NCBI RefSeq assembly: GCF_000004075.3
Contig: NC_026655.2
Span: 18,585,489 to 18,649,488, forward strand
DNA length: 64,000 nt
Source: Cucumis sativus
Taxonomy: Eukaryota > Streptophyta > Magnoliopsida > Cucurbitales > Cucurbitaceae
Direction: 5' to 3'
Each line of letters starts with the position of its first letter. Position 1 is the first letter of the stretch. A program made the translations under genes and the position numbers. Of the stretch, positions 47,780-60,816 are shown piece by piece. The notes beneath the pieces are model-generated. The model ran no database searches, was not told the DNA's origin, and saw only the letters and a list, made by a program, of their open reading frames with translations.

Positions 47780-49560
47780 ATGAAAGCATTTAAGTTGTCA
47801 ATCTCGTGGTTTTAGGACTAACTCTTTTTTGACTTCTTCATATATAAGAAAAGGGAAAATCAAACCAAAACACTTCATACTTCAAGATAACAATACCAAA
47901 CTTTTTATATAAGAAATTTTAAATTTAATATCTCGAAGTTAATTTTAAAATATGATTAAATAACAATTACAATGAGGATTTTAGAAAGACAAACGTTATA
48001 ATTTGGTGGCTTAATTTGAAGGCATTGTTGTTTTTGCATATTAAAAGGCAGAAAGTTCGGGGAAGGAAAGAAGCAATGTGGGTGTGGAAGAAAGCGTGAG
48101 TGTAGTGGCAAAGTGGAGCGGTGGTAAATGCAAAAATGCTTTTAGATGTGTAAAGTGCTTTTGGTCAAATAAAGGTTTCGTAATTTAGGCACTTTTGCAC
48201 TTAGCCGTATTATTAAATCATATTTTTTTTAAAAAAAAATTAACGCCAACTTATTTATAAAGTAAGCAACATAGTTGACTCTTCTTCATTTCATATGCCA
48301 TTGATTTCACAACCATTGTTTAATACGTAATTTTTAGCACTTACGAGGATTGTTGTTTAAAATGTTTCCCACTACTTTATATTAATTTTACGTTCATACT
48401 TCATTTATATTTACACACTATTTTTTTTCTTATTCAGATAATGAGTTAGTACTTGTATTTTAGTTATAATGATATATTTTGAGATTTTATTTTTCAAAGT
48501 TTTAGAAGAAATTAGACTAATCATAAAATTTGGGAGGAAAAGCTTGGATTTGACGCTTTGCTAGGTATCTCAACGGCTGCAAGCTATAAATCATTTAGCA
48601 TAGACTTAAAGAGCCTCTCCTCAAGTTTATCATACATATATACAAAACTCAAATAATATCAATTTTAGAAATTACTCAATGGTAAAATTGTTTCTCAATC
48701 GCACTCCTTACAAAACTCAAATAAGCTCGTTTGACAAAAACTTAAAAGTGAGAATCCTAACTTTGCTTTATGTGGTTGGTCAAAGTATACATTTTCAGTA
48801 CTAATTCAAGCAACGATGTGTACGTAGTTGACTCAACACCGCACTAATGGAAGTACGAGTATTCTCACATAGGTTAACTAAAAAAAAAGAGCAAATCGAA
48901 GAAGCGGATCGACACAAAGTCCACAAAAGGCATGTGTTGTGCACGGAAATTTTCTCCACGAACAATTCACGTGCTATTTTATTCATTGTGATGGAGAGAA
49001 TAAAGATTTGAATTTCGTAGTTTTGTTACTTTGATTAAGCTAAATTGTTAAGTTAAGTCAATCAGTATAGCAAACTTTAATATATTATGAAACAGAGAAT
49101 GACGAAACATTAATGGAGAGGAATTTTAATAAGGTGCTTCCAATAAATCTAAAATGTTGTTCTTTAAAAACTTATTTTCACTAAAATTGATTAAATAATA
49201 AATAATAAAAGCAATTTTATAAGTGAATATATTTAAAAAGACCAATAAACTAATATTAAAAACTAAAATTGATATTTATTAAAAATATAGAAACTAAAAA
49301 GTTACAAATATGTAGACTAAAATTTATAAAGGAAAAAAAAAACTTAAAAATATGGGAAGGAGGAAATAAAGGAAAGGAAACCTGAGCCGCCATCACCTTC
49401 TCCATTTCAAAGCTAATCACCACCGCCAGAATATCACTAACAATGCTAAATTAAAAACGTCCAACTCAGCACTTTGCGTTCCCTAAGAACCAATCAGTAC
49501 CTAAATAAGTGCAACGTGGCACTGTAGTGGCGAAGCAATCAATACTCAAAATTGGACGAG
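47780..49560. other. Spacer between divergent GT31 and VDAC genes
   Basis: Bidirectional upstream region. AT-rich, with a less AT-rich island near 48.79-48.99 kb that I cannot identify. The right end is the VDAC promoter and leader. Confidence 0.5.
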
Positions 49561-49681
49561 CGCCAACCTGGCATCCTCCTCGTCGCCCATTGCTTGATAC
49601 CTCATATTCTCTAGGGCTTTCAGGACTCTGGCCTTGTCGGCGATTCCTGCTCCGAAACCCTTTTCGATTAATTCGCGGCAG

Positions 49682-50728
49682 GTATCTCATTTTTCTTTAC
49701 TATTTCCCCATGTAATTCCTGTTTATTCAATCGCCCTTTAACCGACTAATTCTTCATTTCTTTTAACCTAGAACTTTACCTTGCGTTTTGCCGCATTACT
49801 CTTCTTTTTAGGTTAAGGCGATTCTCTTTTTTGTTTGATCTTCATCCTCTTAATGTTTTCTAATTTGCATAAATCATTCGATCTCATTTTAGCGAAATAA
49901 GCCGTACAATCCTAAACCGGTCAACGTCCAAATGGGGATTTTAGTTCCATTTCTGTGTGAAATGAAATGGATTCAAAGGTTTCAGAATATATTGATTACC
50001 TTCTCGAATTTCCTTGTTAACTTATGAATCAAAGTAGGAAAAGCCTCCTAAGAAATAGGTTAATCAACTGAGATTCAAAGGTTACTTTCTGATGTGCATT
50101 GCTTGAATGGAAAGATTTTCCACCTACTTGTATGTTGTGGTTTGTTGGGTTTGTAATGTAGGCTTCCAAAAAGATGTTGTCTCAAGGAACTTCTTTAAAA
50201 ATATTTAGGCCCTTGCTCAAGTAGGCTTAGAGAGCTAGCCAATTTTTTTTTATCAGAAAATGATGTGAGACCCTGAGTCTTTCTTCCTCAGCTTGTTGAT
50301 TCCTTATGTTGCTATTCTACACAGTTAATGCTTTATGCATGAAACGTCTAGTGATCAAACTTTGTTGTTTTCTACTTGAGGAAATGAAAATATAGAATGG
50401 AAGTTTAACATCTGTAATTATTATAAACTTATAACAAAATTTGATCCATATGTTACATATATCAGTAGCTCATTGCCATATGCAAACTAGTACAACTTTT
50501 ATTCCACTTATATGGGGTTTCTTTTATTTCTAAGAGGTCCATACTTGGAGGAAATTTGGACTTTGGGTTTTGGGTTTCCTTTTTATGTTCTTTTAATGTT
50601 TTTTTTGCGATATCAATTTTGATTGACATTGGGATTTTTTCCTCGTTTCTCCCCTAAAATCTATGCTTGGCCTAAGTATGGTACCGAAACATACCTTTAA
50701 TTGTTTTCTTTCTAAATATGTTTTCCAG
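49682..50728 (+). other. 5' leader intron of the VDAC gene
   Basis: A donor after CGGCAG (GTATCTCAT) and a TTTTCCAG acceptor flank about 1.05 kb immediately before the coding exon. The sequence left of it (about 49560-49681) is GC-richer and looks like a leader exon. Long leader introns are common in strongly expressed plant genes. Splicing here is inferred. Confidence 0.6.
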
Positions 50729-50760
50729 GAACGTACGAACTTTGACTATTTCGTGGAATC

Positions 50761-53700
50761 ATGGGCAGTTCTCCACCGCCGTTTTCAGATATTGGCAAAA
50801 AGGCCAGAGGTACATATGTTATCTATTCTCCCTGTGTATCTGAGATGCGTATTTTGACTTGTTTCTTTTCTATTTCCTTAATTAATTTTCTCTTAATAGG
50901 CGGTTTGCAACAATTTTGGTATTCCATGTTATTCACAAAGAAAATGTTTTATCGGTTCTTCAAATCTCGCATGAGTCATGAGTCATGAGTCATGACACTA
51001 ATGACTGGTCTTTCCTATTAGCACGTGTACCCATTTATTCTTTTATTCTCTATGAAAATTGCGATAGGCTTAGCCTCAATTTATTTTCAAGCAGAGGGAG
51101 AATTCGAGAGCTCCCCTTCCTCTTCAAGATCTCATATAGAAAGCAATTTCAAGTAATTTATACAAAACAGTTAATCCCACTCTCAAACCCAAAGCATTTA
51201 CATACCTCACCTCACCTCACCTCACGCCTCTCTGACTAACAATACTCCATAGGGCCCAAACAATCTACATATTTTCCTCACACGTGTTTTCATCCCTTCT
51301 TTTCGTAGGCATGCATACATACACTATAGTAATTTGGACATTATCTGTTTTTAGTGTGTGTGTGTATAGATTAAAATACCATAATTATATTACACATTTT
51401 CCTCACACGTGTTTTCACCCCTTCTTTTTGTAGGCATGCATACATACACTATAGTAATTTGGGACCCATATGTTTTTAGTGTGTGTATGTATTAAAATAC
51501 CGTAATTATATGCTATAATTTTATTTGATGTTAATCTTGGATTTGTACGTGGTGCTCTAACTTGGCATAGTTGTAATTTCCAAAAGCTTATTTTCACTTT
51601 GATGGTGAACTTGCAGACCTCTTAACCAAAGACTACAACTTTGATCACAAGTTTACCCTGTTGCTGCCGAACTCCGATGGAATGGTATTTCTTGTTTCTA
51701 ATTCATTAGATTCTTTCTTGTGATTAAATGGTCTTCCCTATTCCAACACTTCAAACGTGGTATCTGGTTTTACTCTTACAATGGTATTGATATGCTCTGT
51801 AACTTTGAAACTTTCAAGCTAATTGTCCTTGTTTTGGTTGACTATAACTCTTTTTTGTGAGTTTGCGACTGATGGTAGTTTAGTAGTTTACTGATTTCAT
51901 CTATGCTTCTCGAGTGTATAGATATTAAGTTAACCAAGCAAACATGTCAAATTTATGATAACTTGTCCGTTTGTTCTCTGTGTGCCTATGTTTCCTAGCC
52001 TTATTAACTCGTTAGAATAAATTCTATTAAGTGCTTATTGGAGTTTTACCCTTCATCAATATCAAGCATGGAAAACTTTCATGGATTGGTTTCATGATCA
52101 GGAGTTCCATTGTTCTCTGTATCTACGTTCATGCTACTACCATTTAGTACTGTTAAGGTGCAGCCGAGTGCTTGCCTGAGACAAGAGGCGAGGCCTTAAC
52201 GCTTGCAAGTACCGAAGGCGAGCACCTTTAGCAAGGCACTCGCCTTTTGCACCTTTCAGTCGCCTTGAACATACATTAAAGGTGATCAGGCGCTTGCCTT
52301 GTTCAATTGCTTAAACTTCTTTTTAGGGAAAAAAAAAAATCTTATCCAATAGGATTAAAAGGAAGTATCAAAGTTTGTAAAGGTAGAATAAAGAAAAATC
52401 AAAGAAACAAAGGAGAATTAAAAAAGAAAAAGAATCAAGTAGAAACAAAATCATTTTTATTTCTATATCTTTTTTCAAATATTTTTTTCCTCAAGATTAT
52501 TTGAGTTAATTTCTTTCTAATCATATATTTTTTATTTATATTATTATATATTATTTTATTAACTGCAACTCGCTTCAAGCAGGCGATGCCTTTTTGTTGC
52601 CTCTTGCCTTCGGGCGATTAAAAAGTTTGTTGCCTTAGAGTGGGCCTTGCGTTTTGAAAACACTGCTACCATTGTTCTGGTGTTTTGGATCTTTTAGCCT
52701 ATAAAGTCATCATTCTTCCTCTTTTCTTTCGGCAACTTATGTTAGAAATATTAGTTAATTGAGATCGACTGATAATTTCTTTGACACAATTGCTTTAGCA
52801 CTATCAGATTTTGTTTTTGCCTTTTTATTTCTTATTCCATATTTAGAACTAAATACAGGAAATAGTGTACCTGTTGAATATTTAGACAAAACTTCATTCC
52901 AGAATAGGCTTCTATCCCATCTATTCTCATTCTTTTATATTTATCTAGTTTTCCTTTGTTTTAATTTAATTTTTCGGATCATTTACACTACTGATCCCTG
53001 TGGTGCTCTCTTTTCATCGGTATCCATCCAAAATTTGAAGGATATTTGTGCCTGACGACAAGATTTGGCTTTCTTTCTAAATGCAATTTTAGCTTTTTGC
53101 TAGCCAAATTTTGCAGACCTAATCTTCCCAAATTGAATTACATAATGCAGGGACTAACTGCAACCGGTTTGAAGCGGGATCAAATTTTTATTGGTGATAT
53201 CAGTACCCTGTACAAGAGTGGAAAGACAACCGTCGATGTGAAAATTGATACGTATTCAAACGTAATGGCTAACATCTTGTCCTTGTGACTATTTTTTAAA
53301 CTTTTGTTGTTGGATTATGCTCTGGTTTTTCTTTTCCTTTTATACTTAAAAATGATTGTCAAGTTCTAAGCCAAAGGGCAACGATAGTTTTACCAAATTT
53401 AACATTTTCCAGGTTTCTACAAAAGTGACCGTGACTGATATTTTACCAACTACCAAGGCCACGCTTAGCTTCAGAGTACCTGATCACAAGTCGGGCAAGG
53501 TTCGTGAAGTGTATGGATATTTTTTTTTCCTAATCAAAGAAGGAAATCATCACCATGGATGTTCAAATTTGAGAAATTTTGAAATCAGCTGGACAATCTC
53601 TGATTATGTAGTGGAAGCAAATTAAATCCTAGACTGCAATAGCTTTTACATCTCCATGTTTGCATTTTTGTAACATAATGACCTGGTGCTTGTAGATTAA

Positions 53701-54897
53701 ACTATTTGATTAACTATTGCATGAAATAAATATTTGAAAATAATTTGAAAGTTGACCAATTGTTATAAACCAGTTCACTATAATAGAAGCGCGTAAAAAA
53801 ATGAATAGTTTGCAAGTATTTCCTTGCATTACTAATAGATATTTTCTTTTCAATTGGTGGTTTGGGAAACGGAAACCAAACCTATATGGATTATAAAATA
53901 TCACCTTAAGTAGCAGTTTCAGATGAAAACACCCTTCATTGCATGTAGTTCTGGTGTAACAGGACCAGTATTGGTTTCTTGAGTTCCTGATACTCACTGA
54001 TCATTGAAATTCTCCATTTACATATCAGTCTAACTTAAATTCAATTAGTGTAATATGGTGTTATTGTTTTTCGGTTCCAAACAGGATTTAGACATGTTGG
54101 CTGAGCTTGCGTCTCATTGACTATATTTTTTCTGCATATGATCTCTGTTATTGGAATTATCTGATTTATTGACTGGAAACGGAATACTAGCTGGAGTTTC
54201 ATGATAATGACTTTATTTATGGCATTCTACAGCTGGACGTTCAGTACTTCCACCCTCATGCAGCTATTGATTCCAGTATTGGTCTCCACCCTAGTCCACT
54301 TTTGGAATTTTCAGCTGCAATCGGTAGCAAGAATTGTAGTTTAGGTGGTGATGTGGGATTTGATACTACTTCTGCTTCATTCACAAAATACAATGCCGGA
54401 ATCAGCTTGAATAAGTCAGACTTTTCTGCGGCTCTTATGCTGTAAGTTCTGCTTGATCACTAATTATGGCTCGAACAAACTAGTTAATCCTTGGTAACTC
54501 ACTTTGGGGGCTCAGCTTGAATTTGATTTCATTTATTTAATTCTATCTGGCTTTTGCTATTGAACTAAAAATTAAGCAATGTTGATGCAGAACTGACAAA
54601 GGACAGGCTCTGAAGGCATCTTATGTTCATTCATTGGATCCTCTTAATGAGACTATGGTAGCCGCTGAAATGACTCACAAGTTCTCCACCTCTGAAAACT
54701 CCTTTACCATTGGAAGTTCTCATGTTCTGGATCCAGTTACGCTCATGAAAACACGATTCTCCGACAAAGGAAAAGCTGCTATGCTTTTCCAGCGACAATG
54801 GAGGCCAAAATCTTTGGTGACTCTGTCAGCTGAGTACGACTCAAAAGCTATTGATTCATCTCCCAAGATAGGCCTTGCTATTGCTCTGAAGCCTTGA
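50761..54897 (+). CDS. VDAC: Mitochondrial outer-membrane porin (VDAC)
   Basis: Voltage-dependent anion channel, a 19-strand beta barrel that passes metabolites across the outer mitochondrial membrane. Exons 50761-50809, 51617-51684, 53151-53261, 53413-53499, 54233-54441 and 54591-54897 join in phase to exactly 276 residues, the standard plant VDAC length. The N-terminus shows the amphipathic helix (PPPFSDIGKKARDLLTKDYN). Family words follow: GLTATGLKRDQIFIGDI, DVKIDTYSNV, AALMLTDKGQALKASYVH and, near the end, FSDKGKAAMLFQRQWRPKS with the barrel closing at KIGLAIALKP. All six exons have GT-AG borders. Introns 1 and 2 contain repeats described separately. Which plant VDAC isoform it is cannot be decided. 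Confidence 0.97.
50970..50996. repeat. Tandem CATGAGT heptamers in VDAC intron 1
   Basis: Three perfect CATGAGT units and a fourth ending CATGACA create three overlapping TGAGTCA words. TGAGTCA is the classic GCN4-type bZIP site, but here it is a by-product of a simple repeat. A (CTCAC)n run follows at about 51202-51225. Confidence 0.7.
51272..51511. repeat. 125-bp tandem duplication in VDAC intron 1
   Basis: Two adjacent copies, starting TTTTCCTCACACGTGTTTTCA at 51272 and 51397. Both contain GGCATGCATACATACACTAT and a G-box-like CACACGTGT. They differ at a handful of positions, including the length of a (GT)n tract. Confidence 0.92.
52145..52665. mobile_element. hAT-like MITE in VDAC intron 2
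   Basis: A 521-bp non-coding element flanked by the 8-bp direct repeat CTACCATT (52137-52144 and 52666-52673), the target-duplication length of hAT elements. The ends are related inverted sequences: TAGTACTGTTAAGG on the left and CAGTGTTTTCAAAACGC when the right end is read outwards-in. The subterminal regions are unusually GC-rich for this locus and full of AGGCGAG / CTCGCCTT words, which can pair with each other. The centre is AT-rich. This GGCGAG-rich style is familiar from plant non-autonomous elements. Confidence 0.8.
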
Positions 54898-55637
54898 GAT
54901 CTAAAGAACCATTCAAGTGAAATTGAACATCCATATCCATAACTTTGGTGTCGTTATAATTTCCCCCAAAAGTATTCAATATTCATTGTGGAATTTCACA
55001 GTTTATGTTTGGAAGAGGAGGTTTTCTTCCATGTAATTCATGAGATATTATTTCGAGGCACAACTAGGATTAGAGGAACCAATTTTGGAAAAAGAAAAAA
55101 AAAAAAAAAGGGAATATTGAGGAGCAACATTTTGCTTGCTAAGCCCATGTTGCCATTCACTTTGATATCACATAAGTGGTAAAGAGAGCGACAGTTCTCT
55201 CCAGCTTCAGGTTGCTTTCAAAACCATGAAATTTCATTTGGTTTTTGTATTATTCTTGTATCGTTCAAATTTTCATTTTTTAATGTCGGGAATAATGTGA
55301 ACATCCAATGGGTTCATCATCCACTTCTTCCTTCTCATAATTGTGCTCTACTCCACACATCACTATGGATGTTTTTCTTGGTCTCCACCATCCAAGTTCA
55401 TAGTTCCATAGTATGGTGGGGTAAAAATTAATAAAAGAATCTTGTTATATTACTTTTTGCACACATAATAACAGTGAGCAATATTTAACTTACTCAACTA
55501 GGTTGGCACCCTCTTCTCCTTTCCTTTGTGGATTTTCTCAGTACTATTCATCGAATTGTTGGACTTGGTCAAGGAGTTTATATACATCCTCAAATACTGC
55601 CAAATAGTGCTCCCCATTGTGTCTTGCTTCTGCAGTG
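54898..55637. other. 3' region of VDAC
   Basis: 3' untranslated region and spacer. A short A-run lies near 55095-55109. No further gene was seen. Confidence 0.5.
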
Positions 55638-56051
55638 ATTTTCTCTTCCCTTTCTTTGGAGGATTGTGTATTTGTTTTTTGTTTTTCCCAAACACACAAG
55701 TGAAAATAAATAGAAATTATTAGGAGAGTGAAATTGTGGATACAAACCTAAGCAGTGTTTTGGCCTATAAGGGAATTGCAATGTTATATAATCTAAAATT
55801 TATGTTCGGATGGAGTGTTTTGATCATAAAGAGTCACTAAACTCATTTTCTCTTCCCTTTCTTTGGAGGATTGTGTATTTGTTTTTTGTTTTTCCCAAAC
55901 ACACAAGTGAAAATAAATAGAAATTATTAGGAGAGTGAAATTGTTGATACAAACCTAAGCAGTGTTTTGGCCTATAAGGGAATTGCAATGTTATATAATC
56001 TAAAATTTATGTTCGGATGGAGTGTTTTGATCATAAAGAGTCACTAAACTC
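55638..56051. repeat. Near-perfect 207-bp tandem duplication
   Basis: Two head-to-tail copies, 55638-55844 and 55845-56051. The only difference I found is one base (GTGGATAC versus GTTGATAC). Each begins ATTTTCTCTTCCCTTTC and ends AAGAGTCACTAAACTC. Confidence 0.95.
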
Positions 56052-56254
56052 ATTTCGTTCCACAACTTTTAAGTAAATCTTATTTTTCATCGTTTTTCAA
56101 GATATATGATTCTATTTTTGCTAACACATATTTTGATACCTATCTAATTTTTAATAATCTTGATTAGATCCCAAAGTTATGTGATATGTAACTTTTCAGA
56201 AAAAACGCTTGCTGAATTAAACTTGTTTAAACTGACAAATCTGAGTTATGAGTT

Positions 56255-57022
56255 TTAATTGGTTTGTTTTAGTTTTAGAATATAGAAAGTGTTGTAATCC
56301 CACATAAAATGGAGACAAATTAGGGGGTGATGAAGTTGGTTGGAAGATGAGTTTTGATTGGTTGAAAATTGAAACAAGAAAGCAGTAGGGAATCGAATCG
56401 AGAGAGAGAGAAGTGAATAAAGTAGAGAGTGTGTTGTAGTTGTAGTGTTAGTGTAGGCATGGAAGAAGCTAGAGATTAGGGAAGAAGGACCATTCGCAAC
56501 TCTTCTGCTTCTGCTTCTGCTTCCTAATAACATTAATAGAGACAGAGATAGAGATAGAGAGAGGCATTATTATTGAGAAAGATTCTCTGTATTTGTTTAT
56601 TTTTCTGTCCTATGAAGCTGTGGCCTATCACTTTGTTTTGTTTGTTTCTTGTGGAGTTTACGTGTGTTTATGTATTTGACGTGGTGGGTAAGTTAAAGTT
56701 AAAGGTAAAAAAAGGGGGATTACTTGTTCCTAAATTACAAAAGCCCCTAAAAAGGGTTACTCTGTTCCATTGCACACCTCTGTCATCTGACCACTTTTCT
56801 TATCAATAAAACCTGAAAAACTCAGTGAAATAGAAAAGAGAGAGAGAGAGAGAGAGAGAGAGATATGTGATTTTTGGATTTTGGGTCGAAACCCAAAATG
56901 AATGAATGATTCGGATCTTTGCTATTTGCTTTGAACAGAGAGCTCTTCTCTTTTCTCAGAACTCTGTGGCTTTGGCAGTGGCAGTGGTGGCAGAGGAAGA
57001 GAAACAGCAAAGGGTTCATCAT
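56255..57022. other. Unassigned transcript-like segment
   Basis: Less AT-rich than its surroundings, with CT/GA-rich stretches including (AG)n at about 56836-56863. Read on the + strand, an AATAAA signal follows at about 56804-56810. Read on the - strand, a 66-codon frame (57022 to 56822) with a hydrophobic start is present but is largely CT-repeat at its end. Neither strand gives a recognisable domain. It could be a leader, a non-coding transcript or plain spacer. Confidence 0.25.
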
Positions 57023-57769
57023 TTAAACCAATGAAATTAATGTTAATCATCATTTCTCTTCTTTATTTGAAATCAACACAATAAAAACAAAAATGACGAC
57101 ACCATATTATTTATACAGATTTGATTCCCCCCATCAGTTGCGTTGTGTGTCACCCTCTGCCTCTCACCTCCTTCACCTTCTATTCATCTATTTCTTCTTT
57201 TCTTTTCTTTTCATCCATTCAATTCAATTTCAATTTTTTATTTCATTTATCTAACCATTTTTTTTATACATAATCAATAATTATGAACATTAATGTTGAG
57301 CCCAAGTTTAGTTTCCCCATCTTTATCTATATCTATGTGATTATGAACATTAATGTCAAATTCGTATGCACTTATCTACTTTGAGTTAAAATATAAACTA
57401 TAATTCATAGACACGCTAAACTAACGTGAATTTAGACTTATTTATATTTCTAATAAACTTTTAGTTTAGTAGTGAAGTTTTTGAATTTAAGCTTGTTTGT
57501 CGTATTCTTAAGTTTGTATGTACATTAAATGTCTAATAAACTTTTAAATTTTCAATACAAAAAGACTCCTAATAATAATAAATCTACTGACTCACCTCAT
57601 ATGTTTTTCTTTTTATTATTAGTATGTTTGATAGGTTAGTTTCAATGTACATATTTACTAAACCCTAAATTAAAAGTTTGAAAATACCAATAGCTTATTG
57701 AATACATAAAAATTCAATCTAAAACTACATTTTAAATACTTCCAATAAGTTTGAGAAGCTATTGAACAC

Positions 57770-57773
<4 letters not shown>

Positions 57774-57811
<38 letters not shown>
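57774..57811. repeat. (TA)n microsatellite, about 19 units
   Basis: Uninterrupted TA run, the longest dinucleotide tract in the window. Confidence 0.95.
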
Positions 57812-57813
<2 letters not shown>

Positions 57814-59828
57814 CTTTACAGCATTAAAAAAAGGCAAATAAAAAAAGATACTTACCTTCGTATAATAACTTTAACCACTGCTATAATAGCACAATATTTT
57901 TTTAGTACATAAAAGAATAAAACCACGTAACTCTTAATTATTAACACACATTATACATTAGATAAACTACATTAATTAGTTGTTGCTCATTGCTTTAGAT
58001 ATTAAAAACAATACGATAGTTAGTGGGTAATTAAGTATTATTCTTTGAAAATTTAAATACCCATTGAAAAAAAAATGTATTAACAAAATTTGTAATCCTC
58101 AATCTTTGACCTAACACATTTATTTTCAAATTTTTTCCATCGTTCCATACATAAATTTATTTATCTAAAAAAAAAAACCGAATTGTTTAATATTTAAAAT
58201 CCACAATTTGGTGGTTATTATTTTAAATATTATTGTTATTGTGATAACACCAGGTTGATTATTTATTTGGTAATAATATGGATCTTAGGTTTAAAAAAAA
58301 TAAAAAAAAATAGAGAATGAGATCGAAAGCAGAGAGAAAAGAAGAGTGTGGTAGTAACACACACATAGACTATAGTGGTTGGAGGTTTGCATTAATCAAT
58401 ATTGATGTTAATCCATAGTACCTAACTCTATTTAAAATTATAATTAACCCCTAAACTTTATAATATAATTAAGGTTAGAAGAAAGAGAGAGGGGAGATTA
58501 GGGCATTACACGTGGCTGTCTAGGTCATTCGGGACATCCCAACACACACATTGCCCCTTTTGGCCTTACCCCTTCTTTTCATTTCTTTATTCTTTCTTCC
58601 TTTTTAGCTTCTCCTTCTCCTTCTCCTTTTTTATTTGTCCATTTCTCTCTACTCTTTCTTTTTTATTTAACCTTAACTAATTTCTTTCATTTTATATATT
58701 ATCTCTTTTAATAAATTTTGAAATTAACGCATCAAAATAAATCTAACTATTTTGTTTATATAAATAATATATAGAGAGAGGGATAGATATAAATAAGATT
58801 TGTGACCAAAATGCTAAATATAATGAAGGCATGATTAAGTAATTGATGGGGAACATAATTGGGTGCCAAAAGCCATCTATTTGACTTTGAAAAGAGGAAT
58901 GAATTAATGAATGAAGATCTCAATCTTAACCCCTTTCCCCAAATGCCTTCTAAAGTTGATTCCTTATTTATCTCAACACAATCTCTAACTTACACTATGC
59001 CCCAAACATATAATATATAAACCTTTAACTAACATTATTCTCTATCTCTCATCAAAGCCACTCACTGCCCAAACCACCTTTTCAATACACTAATCATTTT
59101 CAAATAAGTGTAATACAAGCCATTTACATTTTGTATTATAATTCCATAAACATAACTTAATTATACCTCAATCTATTACTAATCACAAATTCTCTACTAC
59201 AAAGTTCATGGTAATATATATATATGCCATTTTATAATTGAAAGAATAGCAAAGTTACTTATGTTCTTTCTAATTTAGATATTCTCTTGGAATTGCTTTT
59301 TGAATTTGAAAAATAAAAATAATACAAAATTTCTTTTGGACACCAAATTAATATAATTTGTTTGTTTATTTACGTTGTTTTGAAGTATAGACTAATACAA
59401 TTTGTTGGTATATTCCCATTGCAACATTTAATTAACAAATATTTTTGAATTAGATGCTATTCTAGAATGAACCAAGACCATGAGGTTTCTAAAAAAGCTA
59501 TATATATATATATTATAATTGAACAATAGATTTAAAATGAGTATTATTATTAGAATTCTCTTAATCATGCAAAAATATTCAAACTTTTCCTAACAATTAA
59601 TTAAACCAAACCCATGATAATTCAAAATAAAAAGGACAGCTGATTTGATTTCCACTTTATGGAAGTTTGTTATACTTTCCAACATGTTGTTGGTATACTT
59701 TTATTATTTTAACATTCTACATTTCAAGAAAAAGAAAAAAAGATTGGAATATAATACTTTGCATGAATGAACAATGCCTCTTAACTTATCGAGGAGGCAA
59801 AAACATAAGATTAGTGAATATGAGAATC

Positions 59829-59894
59829 ATTCCTTTCTCTTCCCGTGCTTCAAGAACCCAAATTCCTTTCTCTTCCTGTGCTTCAAGAACCCAA
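59829..59894. repeat. 33-bp tandem duplication
   Basis: Two adjacent units beginning ATTCCTTTCTCTTCC and ending CAAGAACCCA, with one C/T difference. Confidence 0.9.
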
Positions 59895-60702
59895 AACGTT
59901 GTAGCTAAACTCTCTTGTGTCAAAAATGTAAACCGTTTATGAATTGAAAAACGTAAAATGTTTTTTAACCTATAGTTTTTTTTTTGGGTCCTTTCATATC
60001 CCTTTATTATTATTATTTTGTAATATAGTCTCAAATATTGGATAAGGGTTAAACAAAAGAGTACTTGTGCTCAGAAATGACATGTTGGATAGTTCACATG
60101 TAGAGATTCTTAGGGACAGAGATATTTCTTTTGATTCAAACATTGTACTAACTATACATCTACATTCAAGGAAAAACAAAAAAGTAAAATCAAATAGTAT
60201 TCTCAACAAAATATTAGTCTGATTTATTATAAATAAAACAAAACAAAACCCTTTTTCTTTTGTTATTTAGTAAAGGTAATACAGAATATAACACTGTGAA
60301 AACTTTCAAGTTAAATAATATATATTTATAAGATTAAACGATTTTTTTGGAAAATTATAATATAAAACAAATTAAGAGTTAAATTTATAAGAAAGGGAAA
60401 TTGAGAACATTTACATATCAAATTAATTAAGAGTTGAATGAGAGATAGAGCCAAAGAATTAATTGAATTATAGCTTAGAATGTACACATATATTTTTTTA
60501 TTTTTTAAAAATAAATTTAATATTTGGTTAGTTTAAAAAGTATTTCAAATTTTTTTTTTAAAGAAAAACAAAAATAAAATCTAAAAAATTGGGAAGGAAA
60601 AGAAAGGGACCCATCTATGATCTCTACCTATCAAAACTCCAAAAACCCTTTTTGTTTTTCCCCTCTTCTGTTGCTGTTTTCATCTGTACTTTCTTCCACT
60701 TC

Positions 60703-60754
60703 CTCTCTCTCTCTCTCTCTCTGCCATTGCCATTGCCATTGCGATTGCCATTGC
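60703..60754. repeat. (CT)n and CCATTG hexamer repeats before the AAA ATPase promoter
   Basis: A 20-base CT run is followed by about five copies of the hexamer GCCATT with one variant. It lies just upstream of the TATA box, so length changes here could alter promoter geometry. Confidence 0.85.
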
Positions 60755-60816
60755 CAGCCAATTCCCCACATCCTCCACTCATTCTCTCTCTAAACCCCCT
60801 CCCTTTCTCTCTCCTC

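Larger units (their letters stand above)
57023..60702. other. Intergenic region upstream of the AAA ATPase gene
   Basis: AT-rich spacer with (TA)n at 57774-57811 and a 33-bp tandem repeat at 59829-59894. A less AT-rich island near 58.50-58.62 kb carries ACACGTGGC (G-box). No coding exon was recognised. Confidence 0.5.

Noticed and set aside
48801-48986. 61-codon - strand frame in a less AT-rich island between GT31 and VDAC
   Set aside because: It looks repeat-like, but I cannot match it to any element family and it has no gene signals.
50970-50996. Cluster of TGAGTCA bZIP sites as an enhancer
   Set aside because: The sites are fully explained by a short CATGAGT tandem repeat, so regulatory meaning is not supported.
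59994-60209. 71-codon - strand frame with a hydrophobic start
   Set aside because: No recognised family, no promoter and an AT-rich surrounding; probably chance.
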